Positions 17,335 through 26,667 of a stretch of 32,275 bases of DNA are shown piece by piece. The stretch's first letter is position 1. Every line of letters begins with the position of its first letter. The DNA comes from an uncultured Verrucomicrobia subdivision 3 bacterium (lineage in GTDB: Bacteria > Verrucomicrobiota > Verrucomicrobiia > Limisphaerales > UBA11358). A program made the position numbers and the translations under genes. The stretch spans positions 1-32,275 of the forward strand of contig CAISYZ010000193.1 in the NCBI GenBank assembly GCA_903889895.1. Direction: 5' to 3'. Under the pieces are notes generated by a model. The model had not been told where the DNA came from and made no database searches. It was given only the letters and a program-made list of their open reading frames with translations.

Positions 17335-18050
17335 GAGCGCAAGCTAGCCGAGCGCGCCAAGTTCCGCAAGCGGATGTCCGTCTGGCTCCAATATTTATTG
17401 AGCTGGAAAATCTACTCATCATTGCCGGGTGTGACGACAGTCCCGGCTGGGTGGTAGATCCAGCCGCCGGAACGGGAACTTGAAGCCGCAGGTAGTATTG
17501 CAGGCAGACCAATGAATACTGCTGTTCAACTGTATGCAAATCGCATGCCAAACCGATTCGCTTGTTTTGTTGGGTAAAAACAACCGAATTTTCGCAGCAC
17601 AACCGGCTGCTTTGGTGAAAAATTATCTTGGCGGGCAAAAGTGTTCACAATTCAGTCGGGACTACGCCGGTGCCCAATGGTGGTGCGCTGCACGCTTAAT
17701 TCGCCGGATAATCCTTCGTGGCTGCATTTTCATGGGAGATTTTTATCATCCGTTTTTGCGGGCTGCATGTTACAGTCAATTGTTTTGTTGTAGGATGACG
17801 AGTGAATTATTCTTGGCATGGATTTTAAGATTTTTTTGTCGAATGCGGCAAGTCGGCAAGCGGGCTGCTAAAGTAACTGTTGATGATCAGAATTAAATCC
17901 GCCAGCCCGGCAGGTTCTGGGTTGGTGGAATCAACGGCCACCTTGAAAAATCAGGGCATAAGCTGCGGTGCGGAATTTTGCCCATCGCTGGCGGTGCTTG
18001 GTTTAGCTGTTGGCAAATGCCCACAGCGTTCAAAAAACAACTGACGGAAT
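17335..18050. other. 716-bp region without a convincing gene
   Basis: This lies between the divergent rex gene and the ATP-grasp operon, so it should carry both promoters. A 7-bp hairpin CGGCTGG/CCAGCCG sits at 17444-17466. A weak sigma70-like pair, TTGTTG at 17785 and TATTCT at 17808 with 17-base spacing, is a possible operon promoter but matches consensus poorly. Two reading frames (17534-17896, 120 residues, Cys/Arg-rich, and 17883-18044, 53 residues) look accidental. The base composition is mixed and AT-richer than the flanking genes. Confidence 0.6.
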
Positions 18051-19487
18051 ATGCTGAATCAATATAAGGTCAACCACGGTTTCGACGAAATGGCGGACGC
18101 GCAGGCGGCAGTGCGCCCACACTACCAGAAATTTCACCGGCTATTTGGCGAATTGACCGTGCCGGAGTTTCAGGCCAAACGCACGGCGGTGGACAACGCT
18201 TTTCTCCGGCAGGGTGTCACCTTCAACGTCTATGGCGATGCGGCGGGCGCCGAAAAGATATTCCCATTCGACTTGCTGCCGCGCATCATTCCGGCGAAGG
18301 AGTGGGAATTTCTGGAGCGCGGCCTGACGCAGCGCATCACCGCGCTGAATCTTTTCCTGCACGACATTTATCACGAGCAGAAAATCCTGAAGGACGGCGT
18401 GATTCCAGAATTTTACGTTTTGTCGGCAAAACATTTCCGGCGCGAGTTTGTGAACTTCAATGTGCCGAAGGATATTTACATTCACATTTGCGGCACGGAT
18501 TTGATCCGCGACAAGGACGGGAATTATCTCGTGCTGGAAGACAACGGCCGATGTCCATCCGGCGTCAGCTACGTTTTAGAAAACCGCCGCGCGATGAAGC
18601 GGGCGTTTCCGCAGATGTTTGAAGGCATCGGCGTGCGTCCGGTGGAAAATTATCCGCAGGAACTGCTCAAGTCGCTGAAATATATCGCGCCTGCTGGCGT
18701 CGCCGATCCGACGGTGGTGGTGCTTACACCCGGGGCCTACAACAGCGCGTATTTCGAGCATACCTATCTTGCGCGGCAGATGGGCATCGAGATTGTTGAA
18801 GGCCGTGATTTATTCGTGAAAGATTCGCGCGTGTTCATGCGCACGACGAAAGGCCCGCAGCCGGTGCATGTAATTTACCGGCGCATTGATGACGATTTCA
18901 TTGACCCGACGGTTTTTCGTCGCGATTCGATGCTCGGCGTGCCGGGGCTGATTCATGCCTATCGCGCCGGTAACGTCTCGCTCGCCAATTCCATCGGCAC
19001 CGGTATCGCTGATGACAAGGTGATGTATTATTTCGTGCCGCGCATGATCAAATACTACCTCGATCAGGAACCGATTTTGGGGAACGTCCCGACGTATCTA
19101 GCCAGCGAGGAGGCCGACAAAAAATACATTATAGAAAATCTGGAGAAACTCGTCGTCAAGGCGGCGAACGAATCCGGCGGCTACGGCATGCTCATGGGAC
19201 CGAAGGCGTCAAAGGCGGAAATTGAAAAATTCCGCGAACTGGTCATCGCCGAGCCGCGCAATTACATCGCGCAGCCGATGATCAACCTCTCGCAGCATCC
19301 GACCTGTTGCGACGATGTTTTTGAAGGCCGGCACATCGACTTGCGTCCGTTCATTTTGTCCGGCGAGCGCGTCAGCATCATTCCTGGTGGTCTCACGCGC
19401 GTCGCGTTGCGCAAAGGTTCGCTCGTCGTCAATTCGTCCCAGGGCGGCGGCAGCAAAGATACCTGGGTTTTGTATGGTGATGAATAG
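18051..19487 (+). CDS. Circularly permuted ATP-grasp protein (stand-alone)
   Basis: A 478-residue predicted amide-bond ligase that would activate a carboxylate as acyl-phosphate with ATP and join it to an amine. Family motifs: [10 protein letters not shown] near 57, [27 protein letters not shown], then [14 protein letters not shown] (163-174) with Glu163, Asp164, Asn165 and Arg167 expected to bind metal/nucleotide. [10 protein letters not shown] follows, then [14 protein letters not shown], whose glycine loop fits nucleotide binding, and [11 protein letters not shown] at the end. The N- and C-terminal halves are swapped relative to normal ATP-grasp enzymes. It is the first gene of six in a tight array with alpha-E and transglutaminase-like partners. 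Mycobacterial homologues are arranged similarly. Substrate is unknown; it has no signal peptide, so it works in the cytoplasm. Confidence 0.9.
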   Translation: MLNQYKVNHGFDEMADAQAAVRPHYQKFHRLFGELTVPEFQAKRTAVDNAFLRQGVTFNVYGDAAGAEKIFPFDLLPRIIPAKEWEFLERGLTQRITALNLFLHDIYHEQKILKDGVIPEFYVLSAKHFRREFVNFNVPKDIYIHICGTDLIRDKDGNYLVLEDNGRCPSGVSYVLENRRAMKRAFPQMFEGIGVRPVENYPQELLKSLKYIAPAGVADPTVVVLTPGAYNSAYFEHTYLARQMGIEIVEGRDLFVKDSRVFMRTTKGPQPVHVIYRRIDDDFIDPTVFRRDSMLGVPGLIHAYRAGNVSLANSIGTGIADDKVMYYFVPRMIKYYLDQEPILGNVPTYLASEEADKKYIIENLEKLVVKAANESGGYGMLMGPKASKAEIEKFRELVIAEPRNYIAQPMINLSQHPTCCDDVFEGRHIDLRPFILSGERVSIIPGGLTRVALRKGSLVVNSSQGGGSKDTWVLYGDE

Positions 19488-19514
19488 TTCCAAACCGATT
19501 TTGAAACATTTTTT

Positions 19515-20555
19515 ATGTTAAGCCGCGTTGCCAATTCCCTCTACTGGATGTCCCGTTACATTGAGCGCGCCGAGAATATCGCGCGCATCGTGGACGTGAA
19601 CCTGCAACTGCTCCTCGACATGCGCAGCCTCGACGAGAAGCAGCTCATCGCCTATTGGAAGCCCATCGTGATTGCCACCGGCGACGAGGAGGCGTTTTTC
19701 AAGGCGCATCCGCATGCCACCGGCGCGGCGGTCACGGAGTTTCTGGTTTTCGACAAAGAGAATCCGAATTCGCTCATCCAATCCATCTGTCAGGCTCGTG
19801 AAAATGCCCGCATGGTGCGCGACCAGATTACGCTGGAACTTTGGGAGGAATTGAACCGCCTTTATCTTTTTGTCCGCTCACCGCAGGCGCGCGAGGTCTG
19901 GAGGCGCAGCGCGACGGAGTTTTTTCAGGAAGTAAAATCCAGTTCGCTTCACATCATCGGCATCATTAACGCCACGCTCATCCACAACGAAGGCTGGTGG
20001 TTTGTGCAGGCTGGCCAATTTCTGGAGCGTGCCGACAAGACCACGCGCATTCTCGATGTGCGTCATGAAAGCCTGCCAGAGCGCGGCTTGCCGCAGAGCA
20101 TCAGCCCGGACGAAGCGCTGGGCTGGTCCGCTGTGCTCCGCTCGTGCAGCGCGTGGGACGCCTACAAATCCATCAACAGCGCCGATGTGCATCCGCGCCG
20201 CGTGGCGGAATTCCTTCTGCTCAGCGACCATTTCCCGAGATCGGTTCGCTTCTGCGTCAATGAATTGAACCGCGCGTTGCGCCGTATTTCCGGCGTGGCC
20301 GAAGGGCGGTTTTCCAATGACGCGGAAAAGCTCACCGGCCGCTTTTTGGCGGAACTTCAGTTCAGCAGTATCGAGGAAATCTTTGACGTAGGCCTGCACA
20401 AATACCTTGATGATGCGCAGCTAAAATTGATCAACATTGGCGACGCGTTGTTCCGCGCCTATATTTTTCAGTCGTTCGACAACCCGGATGAATTTCACAT
20501 GGTGCAACAGGAAGAACAGCAACAGCAGTTGAAATCGTTAATCATCCATCGGTAA
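19515..20555 (+). CDS. Alpha-E domain protein (DUF403)
   Basis: A 346-residue all-helical protein of the alpha-E family. The family start is plain: MLSRVANSLYWMSRYIERAENIAR, where the SLYWMSRYIERAE segment is the recurrent signature. Further on, WWFVQAGQFLERADKTTRILD at about residues 158-178 repeats the same pattern, and DHFPRSVRFCVNELNRALRRI is also typical. The function is not established; the family is known almost only next to permuted ATP-grasp and transglutaminase-like genes, and one proposal is that it shapes or tethers the peptide substrate. It begins 27 bp after the ATP-grasp stop, and the next gene begins 12 bp after its stop, so one mRNA is likely. No membrane segment or signal peptide. 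Confidence 0.92.
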   Translation: MLSRVANSLYWMSRYIERAENIARIVDVNLQLLLDMRSLDEKQLIAYWKPIVIATGDEEAFFKAHPHATGAAVTEFLVFDKENPNSLIQSICQARENARMVRDQITLELWEELNRLYLFVRSPQAREVWRRSATEFFQEVKSSSLHIIGIINATLIHNEGWWFVQAGQFLERADKTTRILDVRHESLPERGLPQSISPDEALGWSAVLRSCSAWDAYKSINSADVHPRRVAEFLLLSDHFPRSVRFCVNELNRALRRISGVAEGRFSNDAEKLTGRFLAELQFSSIEEIFDVGLHKYLDDAQLKLINIGDALFRAYIFQSFDNPDEFHMVQQEEQQQQLKSLIIHR

Positions 20556-20567
20556 CCGTAAATCACC

Positions 20568-23500
20568 ATGTCCATCCACGTCGCGCTCCACCACAAGACG
20601 CACTACAAATACGACCGGCTAGTCAATCTCGGCCCACAGGTCGTCCGGCTGCGGCCTGCGCCGCATTCGCGGACGCGCATATTGTCGTATTCGCTGAAAA
20701 TCACCCCGGAGAAACATTTCATTAACTGGGCGCAGGATCCGCAGGCCAATTATCAGGCGCGCTTGGTCTTTCCTGAGCCGACCCGCGAGTTTTGCGTCGA
20801 GGTGGATCTGGTGGCTGAGATGGCGGTGTTTAATCCGTTTGATTTTTTCCTCGAGCCGGACGCCGAACGCTTTCCGTTCGAATACGACCCCGCGCAAGAA
20901 CACGAGCTTGCGCCGTTCCAGCGCAAATGCTGGCTCACGCCGAAGTTCATGAAATATCTCGCGGCCGTCCGCAAAGATTTTCTTGGCGAAACTAAACGGC
21001 GAACCAAAAAAGAGCGGCTCGAAATTCCCTTCGAAGAAAAGCCGCGCACAATTGATTTTCTTGTCGCCGTTAACCAGCGGCTCTGGCAGGACATTAAATA
21101 CACCATCCGCCTCGAACCCGGCGTGCAGACGCCGGAGGAATCACTGGAAAAATTGAGCGGTTCGTGCCGCGACTCGGCGTGGCTGCTTGTGCAGCTGTTC
21201 CGCCACTGCGGGCTCGCCGCGCGCTTTGTCAGTGGTTATTTAATCCAGCTCAAGGCTGACTTGAAGTCGCTCGACGGTCCCAGTGGCGCGGAGAAAGATT
21301 TCACCGATTTGCACGCGTGGACGGAAGTTTATCTTCCCGGCGGCGGCTGGATTGGTCTCGACCCAACCTCCGGTCTGCTTGCAGGCGAGGGCCACATTCC
21401 GCTTGCCGCCACACCCGATCCGACGAGCGCCGCGCCCATCAGCGGTTTGATTGATGAATGCGAATGCGAATTTGCCCACGAGATGAACGTGTCTCGCGTC
21501 TACGAATCGCCGCGCGTCACGCTGCCTTACACCGACGCGCAATGGCGCAAGATTGAGGCGCTCGGCCATTCCATCGACGCCGATTTGAAAGTGAATGACG
21601 TGCGCCTGACGATGGGTGGTGAGCCGACGTTTGTTTCCGTGGATGATCCGGATGGCCCGGAATGGAATTTCACCGCCGTCTCGCACAAGAAGCGCACGCT
21701 TTCCGGCGAACTTATCAAGCGGCTCCGTAAAAAATTCGCGCCCGGCTCGCTGCTGCATTACGGCCAGGGCAAATGGTATCCGGGCGAACAGTTGCCGCGC
21801 TACGCGCTCGGTTGTTACTGGCGCAAGGACGGCGTGCCGATTTGGAAAGATGATTCGCTCATTGCCGACGAGTCGAAGGATTACGGCTTTGCAGCGAAGG
21901 ACGCGAAGGAACTGCTGTCGCGCATCGCCAAAATCACCGGCGCGGATCCAAAATATCTCATTCCCGCCTACGAAGACGCGTTTTATTATACCTGGAAAGA
22001 GCGCCGATTGCCGTCGAACGTCACGCCGGATAAATCCAATCTCAAGGACAAGCTGGAGCGCGAGCGCATCGCAAAAATATTTCAGCGCGGTGTGGATGAA
22101 GTCGTCGGCTACGCGTTGCCCATCAAGCGAGCGATGTATGGCAACCAGCCGGGCTGGATGTCCGGTGCGTGGTTTTTGCGCGATGACGACACGCTGTGGC
22201 TCATCCCCGGTGATTCGGCGATGGGCTTGCGTCTGCCGCTGGATTCGATTCCGTGGGTGGCGGAAAAAGAATTTCCGTGGATTCACCAGCAGGATCCATC
22301 GAATCCTAAGCTGTCGGAGTTGCCAAAAGAATTTCCTTATCAGCCGCGCAACCCGGAAACTTCCGGCCAGCAGTTCATTCGCCGCAAAGGTGGCGCGCCG
22401 TTGCCGGTGGGCTACGGTCCCGGCCAACGCGCGCAATATCGTGGTGACCTCGAAGAAGAGCGTGTCGAACTTCCGCCGTTGCCGCCGGAAATGGAATACG
22501 ACCCAAACCGCCGGCCGGTGCAGGGCCAATCCGCGCCATGGATCATTCGCACCGCAATGTGCGTCGAGCCGCGGGATGGTCGGTTGCATATCTTTATGCC
22601 GCCGGTTTCGACGACGGAAGATTATTTGGATTTGGTTGCCGGCATCGAAACCGCCGTCACTGAACTCGGCACTCCGGTTATCATCGAAGGCGAAACGCCG
22701 CCGCGCGATCCGCGCCTGAACAAGCTCGCTGTCACGCCTGACCCCGGTGTCATTGAGGTCAACATGCATCCGAGCAAATCGTGGGACGAACTGGTCGAGC
22801 GCACGACGGTGCTTTACGAGGAGGCGAGGCAGGCGCGGCTCGGCACGGAAAAATTTATGCTGGATGGCCGCCACACTGGCACCGGCGGCGGCAACCACAT
22901 CATTATCGGTGGCGATACACCGCAGGACTCGCCGGTGCTGCGCCGGCCGGATTTGCTGCGGTCGCTCATTTCGTATTGGCAGAATCATCCGTCGTTGAGT
23001 TGGCTCTTTAGCGGACTGTTTGTTGGTCCTACCTCGCAGGCTCCTCGCATAGACGAGGCTCGCAATGATTCGCTTTACGAACTCGAAGTCGCTTTCAAGG
23101 AACTGGAGCGCAACACGCAGCGGTTCGGCTACACGCCGCCGTGGCTCTGCGACCGGCTGTTCCGCAACCTGTTGATTGACTCCAGCGGCAACACACATCG
23201 CTCGGAGTTCTCGATTGATAAATTGTTTGCGCCGGAAAGTGCTTCCGGCCGGCTCGGGCTTGTGGAAATGCGCGCGTTTGAAATGCCGCCGCACGCGCAT
23301 ATGAGTCTGGCGCAGCATCTCGTCTTGCGCGGGCTGATCGCGAAATTTTGGAACGAGCCTTACAAAAACGGCCTCGTGCGTTGGGGCACGGACATCCATG
23401 ACCGCTGGATGCTGCCGCATTTTTGCGAAACGGATTTCCGCGATGTCATCGGTGATTTGCGCGCGTCCGGCTATTCGTTTGAATTCGACTGGTTCGCGCC

Positions 23501-24056
23501 GCATTTTGAATTTCGCTTTCCGCGCATCGGCGATCTGGAGCAGCGGGATCTGCAGATTGAACTCCGCACCGCGCTCGAACCGTGGCATGTCCTCGGCGAG
23601 GAGCCCGGCGGCGGCGGCACGGTGCGTTACGTGGACAGCTCGCTCGAACGCCTGCAAATCAAAGCGCGCGGTCTTGCCGGCGACCGGTTCGCCATCACGG
23701 TCAACGGCCATCGCGTGCCGCTGCATCCGACCGGCGTGAACGGCGAGGGCGTCGCCGGCGTGCGTTACCGCGCGTGGCAACCGCCAGGATGCTTGCAGCC
23801 GACTATCGCGCCGCACGCGCCGCTACGGTTTGATCTTTATGACACTTGGAATCAGCGTTCGCTCGGGGGCTGCACGTATCATGTGGCGCATCCGGGGGGA
23901 CGCAGCAACGACAAGTTTCCGGTGAACAGCTACGAGGCCGAATCACGGCGGCTCGCGCGGTTTTTCCGGCATGGTCATCAGCAGGGCAAGTTCCTGCCGC
24001 CGCCAAAAAACTTGAACGGCGACTTTCCGTTCACGCTCGATTTGCGTAATGTCTGA
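20568..24056 (+). CDS. Large transglutaminase-like/DUF2126 protein
   Basis: A 1162-residue two-part protein. Residues about 1-85 are the beta-rich bacterial transglutaminase N-terminal domain (HKTHYKYDRLVNLGPQVVRLRP). The papain-like core follows with Cys200 (GSCRDSAWLL), His249 (DLHAWTEVY) and Asp265 (IGLDPTSG), a complete triad for amide hydrolysis or transfer. From about residue 340 onward is DUF2126, with MGGEPTFVSVDDPDGPEWN near 349, MHPSKSWDEL, GTGGGNHIIIGG near 770 and VGPTSQAPRIDEARNDSLYE. Members of this class are usually near 1100 residues, so it is complete. DUF2126 has no established activity. The gene starts 12 bp after alpha-E, and its last 8 bases overlap the next start, indicating translational coupling. 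Its role may be to process or cross-link what the ATP-grasp enzyme makes. Confidence 0.92.
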   Translation: MSIHVALHHKTHYKYDRLVNLGPQVVRLRPAPHSRTRILSYSLKITPEKHFINWAQDPQANYQARLVFPEPTREFCVEVDLVAEMAVFNPFDFFLEPDAERFPFEYDPAQEHELAPFQRKCWLTPKFMKYLAAVRKDFLGETKRRTKKERLEIPFEEKPRTIDFLVAVNQRLWQDIKYTIRLEPGVQTPEESLEKLSGSCRDSAWLLVQLFRHCGLAARFVSGYLIQLKADLKSLDGPSGAEKDFTDLHAWTEVYLPGGGWIGLDPTSGLLAGEGHIPLAATPDPTSAAPISGLIDECECEFAHEMNVSRVYESPRVTLPYTDAQWRKIEALGHSIDADLKVNDVRLTMGGEPTFVSVDDPDGPEWNFTAVSHKKRTLSGELIKRLRKKFAPGSLLHYGQGKWYPGEQLPRYALGCYWRKDGVPIWKDDSLIADESKDYGFAAKDAKELLSRIAKITGADPKYLIPAYEDAFYYTWKERRLPSNVTPDKSNLKDKLERERIAKIFQRGVDEVVGYALPIKRAMYGNQPGWMSGAWFLRDDDTLWLIPGDSAMGLRLPLDSIPWVAEKEFPWIHQQDPSNPKLSELPKEFPYQPRNPETSGQQFIRRKGGAPLPVGYGPGQRAQYRGDLEEERVELPPLPPEMEYDPNRRPVQGQSAPWIIRTAMCVEPRDGRLHIFMPPVSTTEDYLDLVAGIETAVTELGTPVIIEGETPPRDPRLNKLAVTPDPGVIEVNMHPSKSWDELVERTTVLYEEARQARLGTEKFMLDGRHTGTGGGNHIIIGGDTPQDSPVLRRPDLLRSLISYWQNHPSLSWLFSGLFVGPTSQAPRIDEARNDSLYELEVAFKELERNTQRFGYTPPWLCDRLFRNLLIDSSGNTHRSEFSIDKLFAPESASGRLGLVEMRAFEMPPHAHMSLAQHLVLRGLIAKFWNEPYKNGLVRWGTDIHDRWMLPHFCETDFRDVIGDLRASGYSFEFDWFAPHFEFRFPRIGDLEQRDLQIELRTALEPWHVLGEEPGGGGTVRYVDSSLERLQIKARGLAGDRFAITVNGHRVPLHPTGVNGEGVAGVRYRAWQPPGCLQPTIAPHAPLRFDLYDTWNQRSLGGCTYHVAHPGGRSNDKFPVNSYEAESRRLARFFRHGHQQGKFLPPPKNLNGDFPFTLDLRNV

Positions 24057-26667
24057 CGCGGCCGACAATCCGGGCCGCCGCAACCGACCGCCGATGACGC
24101 AATCGCAATTTCAATCCGCGCCCGAGGACACCAGCTTCGCCAAAAAAGCGAAGCCGGAAAGCCTGTTGTCCGGCTACGAACGCGGTGCGGCCTTTGATGA
24201 GTTTCTCGCCGCCGACCAGCAGCCGCGTCCGCAATACGCCCGGCTGTTTGGCGCGCTCGAGGAGTTCGGTCCGGCCGAAATGCGCCACCGCCGCGATGCC
24301 TGCGAACGGCTCGTGAATGAGCAGGGCATCACCTACAACGTCTATGGTGACGCGCGCAGTTTGGAACGGCCGTGGCAGCTCGACCCGGTTCCCTTTGTCA
24401 TCGCGCCGGACGAATGGCGTGCCCTTGAGACGGGGCTGATCCAGCGCGCGACGCTGCTCAACCAGATTCTTGCCGACTGTTACGGTCCGCAGGAGCTCAT
24501 CCGCACCCACTGGCTTTCGCCGGCGATGGTTTTTGGGCAGCCGGATTTTTTGCGCCCGTGCCATGGCATCAGGATTCCCGGCAATACCTATCTGCATTTC
24601 TATGCGGCTGACTTGGCGCGTTCGCCGGATGGACGCTGGTGGGTGGTTTCCGATCGCACGCAGATCCCGACCGGCGCCGGCTACGCCCTCGCCAATCGCC
24701 TGGTCGTCTCGCGCATTTTATCGGAGCCGTTCCGCGACAATCATGTCCATCGGCTGGCTGGATTTTTCCGCGATACGCAGGCGGCGTTGATGAAACTTTC
24801 CCCGCGCGGCGCGGACAACGCCCGCGTGGTGATGCTCACGCCGGGACCGCTGAACGAAACCTATTTCGAGCAGACGTATCTCGCGCGTTATCTCGGCTAC
24901 ACGCTGGTCGAGGGGCAGGATTTGACCGTGCGTGACAACTGTGTGTGGTTGAAAACGCTCGCCGGGCTGGAACGGGTGGACGTCATCCTGCGCCGCGTGG
25001 ACGATGATTTTTGCGACCCGCTGGAATTGCGGAACGATTCCATCCTCGGCGTGCCCGGCCTGGTCGAAGCGGTTCGCGCCGGCAACGTCGTCTTGGCCAA
25101 TGCGCTCGGTTCCGGTCTCGTGCAAAGCCCCGCGTTCATGTCGTTTCTGCCCGGGCTGTGCAAACATCTGCTCGGCGAAGCGCTGACATTGCCTTCCGTT
25201 GCGACGTGGTGGTGCGGCCAAAAGGCGGCCCGCGAATATGTTCTGGAGCATCTCGATAAGCTGGTCGTGAAGCCCGCTTTCCGGATGCGCCTCCGCCTGC
25301 CGAACCCGGCCAAAGCGATGAGCGATGCCGAACGGGTGACGCTGCGGCGGCAAATTGAATTTGACCCCGACCTTTTCGTCGCCCAGGAGCGCGTCAAGTT
25401 CTCCACCGCTCCGATGTGGGAGAAAACCGGTCTCGTGCCGCGGACGGTGGAATTGCGCGTGTTTCTGGTCGCGACCGAAAATGGCTATCGCGTGATGCCC
25501 GGCGGGCTGACCCGCGTCTCGCCGGATGCCGGCGGACAATTAATCACCATGCAGCGCGGCGGCAGCAGCAAAGATACCTGGGTGATTTCCGAAACGCCGG
25601 TCGAGGAAGTCACTTTGCTCCACACCGCCGCCCAAAAAGTAGAGCTGCGGCGCACGGGGAACAATTTGCCCTCGCGGCTCGCGGACAATTTCTACTGGTT
25701 GGGCCGCTATTCCGAGCGCGCGGATGCCACGGCCCGCCTGTTGCGAAGCGCGTTGCTGCGGTCCAATCCCGAGCGCGCCGGCAGCGCGGAATCACTCATC
25801 GCGCCGTTGGTGCGGACGCTGGAGTTGCAAGGCCAGTTGCCCGAAATTTCCCAGAAGCCGGAGCTGTGCCAAAACGCCGAGGCCTTCGAGGCGGAGCTGC
25901 TGGCGGCGATTTTTGATCCGTCGCGCCCCGGCAGCCTGCGGCAGACGGCGCACCAACTCCAACGGCTCGCCACGCTGGTGCGCGACCGCACTTCGAATGA
26001 CATGTGGCGCGCGTTGAGCCGCCTGAACGACCGGTTGTCCACGCCGACGTCGAGCATCGTGATGCTGTCCGGCGATGCCACCGGCGTTTTGAATGAAACA
26101 CTGCTCGGGCTGGCGGCGTTCCAAGGTCTCGCGCGTGAGAACATGACGCGGGCGCAGGCCTGGCGGTTTCTCGACATGGGGCTGCGCATCGAGCGCGCCG
26201 TTTACATTTGCACTTTGCTCGAAGCGACGTTGTGTGCGCCCGAAGCGGAAAATCCCAGCCTGCTCGAAGCCGTGCTGGACGTGGTGGACAGCAGCATCAC
26301 GTTCCGTTCGCGCTACAATCTCGTGGCGACGCTCCCGGCCGTGTTCGATTTGGTTTTGCTGGATGATAAAAATCCCCGCTCGGTGCTCTTCCAGGTGAAC
26401 CAGCTGGCGAAACATTTTGAGAAATTGCCCAAGGAACGCGAGGAGGCGCCCGGTTCGGGAAAAAATATCCTCGCCAAATGCGTGAAGCGGCTGAATCAGG
26501 TGGACGCCCGCGAGCTCGCCGGCACCGGCGGCGACTGGTTGGCGAGCGATGTGGGCGCGGTCATCCGCGAGACGCTCCAGACGCTGCCGAAATTGTCGGA
26601 GGCCATCGCGGCGAGCTACTTTGCGCACGCGGAAATCTCGCGCACGGGGCGGGGGAGCGAGGCATGA
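24049..26667 (+). CDS. Fused circularly permuted ATP-grasp/alpha-E protein
   Basis: An 872-residue natural fusion of the two activities encoded separately upstream. After a disordered start of about 45 residues, the permuted ATP-grasp part runs to about 525: TYNVYGDARSLERPW, VVSDRTQIPTGAGYALANR, VMLTPGPLNETYFEQ, RRVDDDFCDP, GVPGLVEA, LVVKPAF and GGSSKDTWVIS. The alpha-E part begins near residue 540 with LPSRLADNFYWLGRYSERAD and repeats as FLDMGLRIERAVYICTLLEA. Compared with the stand-alone copy, VLEDNGR is replaced by VVSDRTQ and the ESGGYGM glycine loop is absent; this divergence is common to the fused clade as far as recalled, so it probably marks another substrate rather than decay. The ATG at 24049 overlaps the previous stop by 8 bases and its own stop overlaps the next ATG (ATGA). 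Confidence 0.92.
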   Translation: MSDAADNPGRRNRPPMTQSQFQSAPEDTSFAKKAKPESLLSGYERGAAFDEFLAADQQPRPQYARLFGALEEFGPAEMRHRRDACERLVNEQGITYNVYGDARSLERPWQLDPVPFVIAPDEWRALETGLIQRATLLNQILADCYGPQELIRTHWLSPAMVFGQPDFLRPCHGIRIPGNTYLHFYAADLARSPDGRWWVVSDRTQIPTGAGYALANRLVVSRILSEPFRDNHVHRLAGFFRDTQAALMKLSPRGADNARVVMLTPGPLNETYFEQTYLARYLGYTLVEGQDLTVRDNCVWLKTLAGLERVDVILRRVDDDFCDPLELRNDSILGVPGLVEAVRAGNVVLANALGSGLVQSPAFMSFLPGLCKHLLGEALTLPSVATWWCGQKAAREYVLEHLDKLVVKPAFRMRLRLPNPAKAMSDAERVTLRRQIEFDPDLFVAQERVKFSTAPMWEKTGLVPRTVELRVFLVATENGYRVMPGGLTRVSPDAGGQLITMQRGGSSKDTWVISETPVEEVTLLHTAAQKVELRRTGNNLPSRLADNFYWLGRYSERADATARLLRSALLRSNPERAGSAESLIAPLVRTLELQGQLPEISQKPELCQNAEAFEAELLAAIFDPSRPGSLRQTAHQLQRLATLVRDRTSNDMWRALSRLNDRLSTPTSSIVMLSGDATGVLNETLLGLAAFQGLARENMTRAQAWRFLDMGLRIERAVYICTLLEATLCAPEAENPSLLEAVLDVVDSSITFRSRYNLVATLPAVFDLVLLDDKNPRSVLFQVNQLAKHFEKLPKEREEAPGSGKNILAKCVKRLNQVDARELAGTGGDWLASDVGAVIRETLQTLPKLSEAIAASYFAHAEISRTGRGSEA

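Noticed and set aside
17636-17656. Possible Rex operator (TTGTGAA-like word)
   Set aside because: Only one half of the palindrome matches; the second half is missing and it is about 300 bases from rex.
17534-17896. 120-residue open frame upstream of the ATP-grasp operon
   Set aside because: Rich in Cys, Arg and Trp with no order, no ribosome-binding site, and in AT-mixed DNA; looks accidental.
17883-18044. 53-residue frame ending just before the ATP-grasp start
   Set aside because: Its position suggested a leader peptide, but the composition is random and no regulatory hairpin or repeated codons are seen.
21240-23816. 858-residue open frame on the minus strand
   Set aside because: It is antisense to the transglutaminase-like/DUF2126 gene. 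Its Arg/Ala/His-rich composition is what GC-rich codons give in the opposite frame, and it shows no domain.
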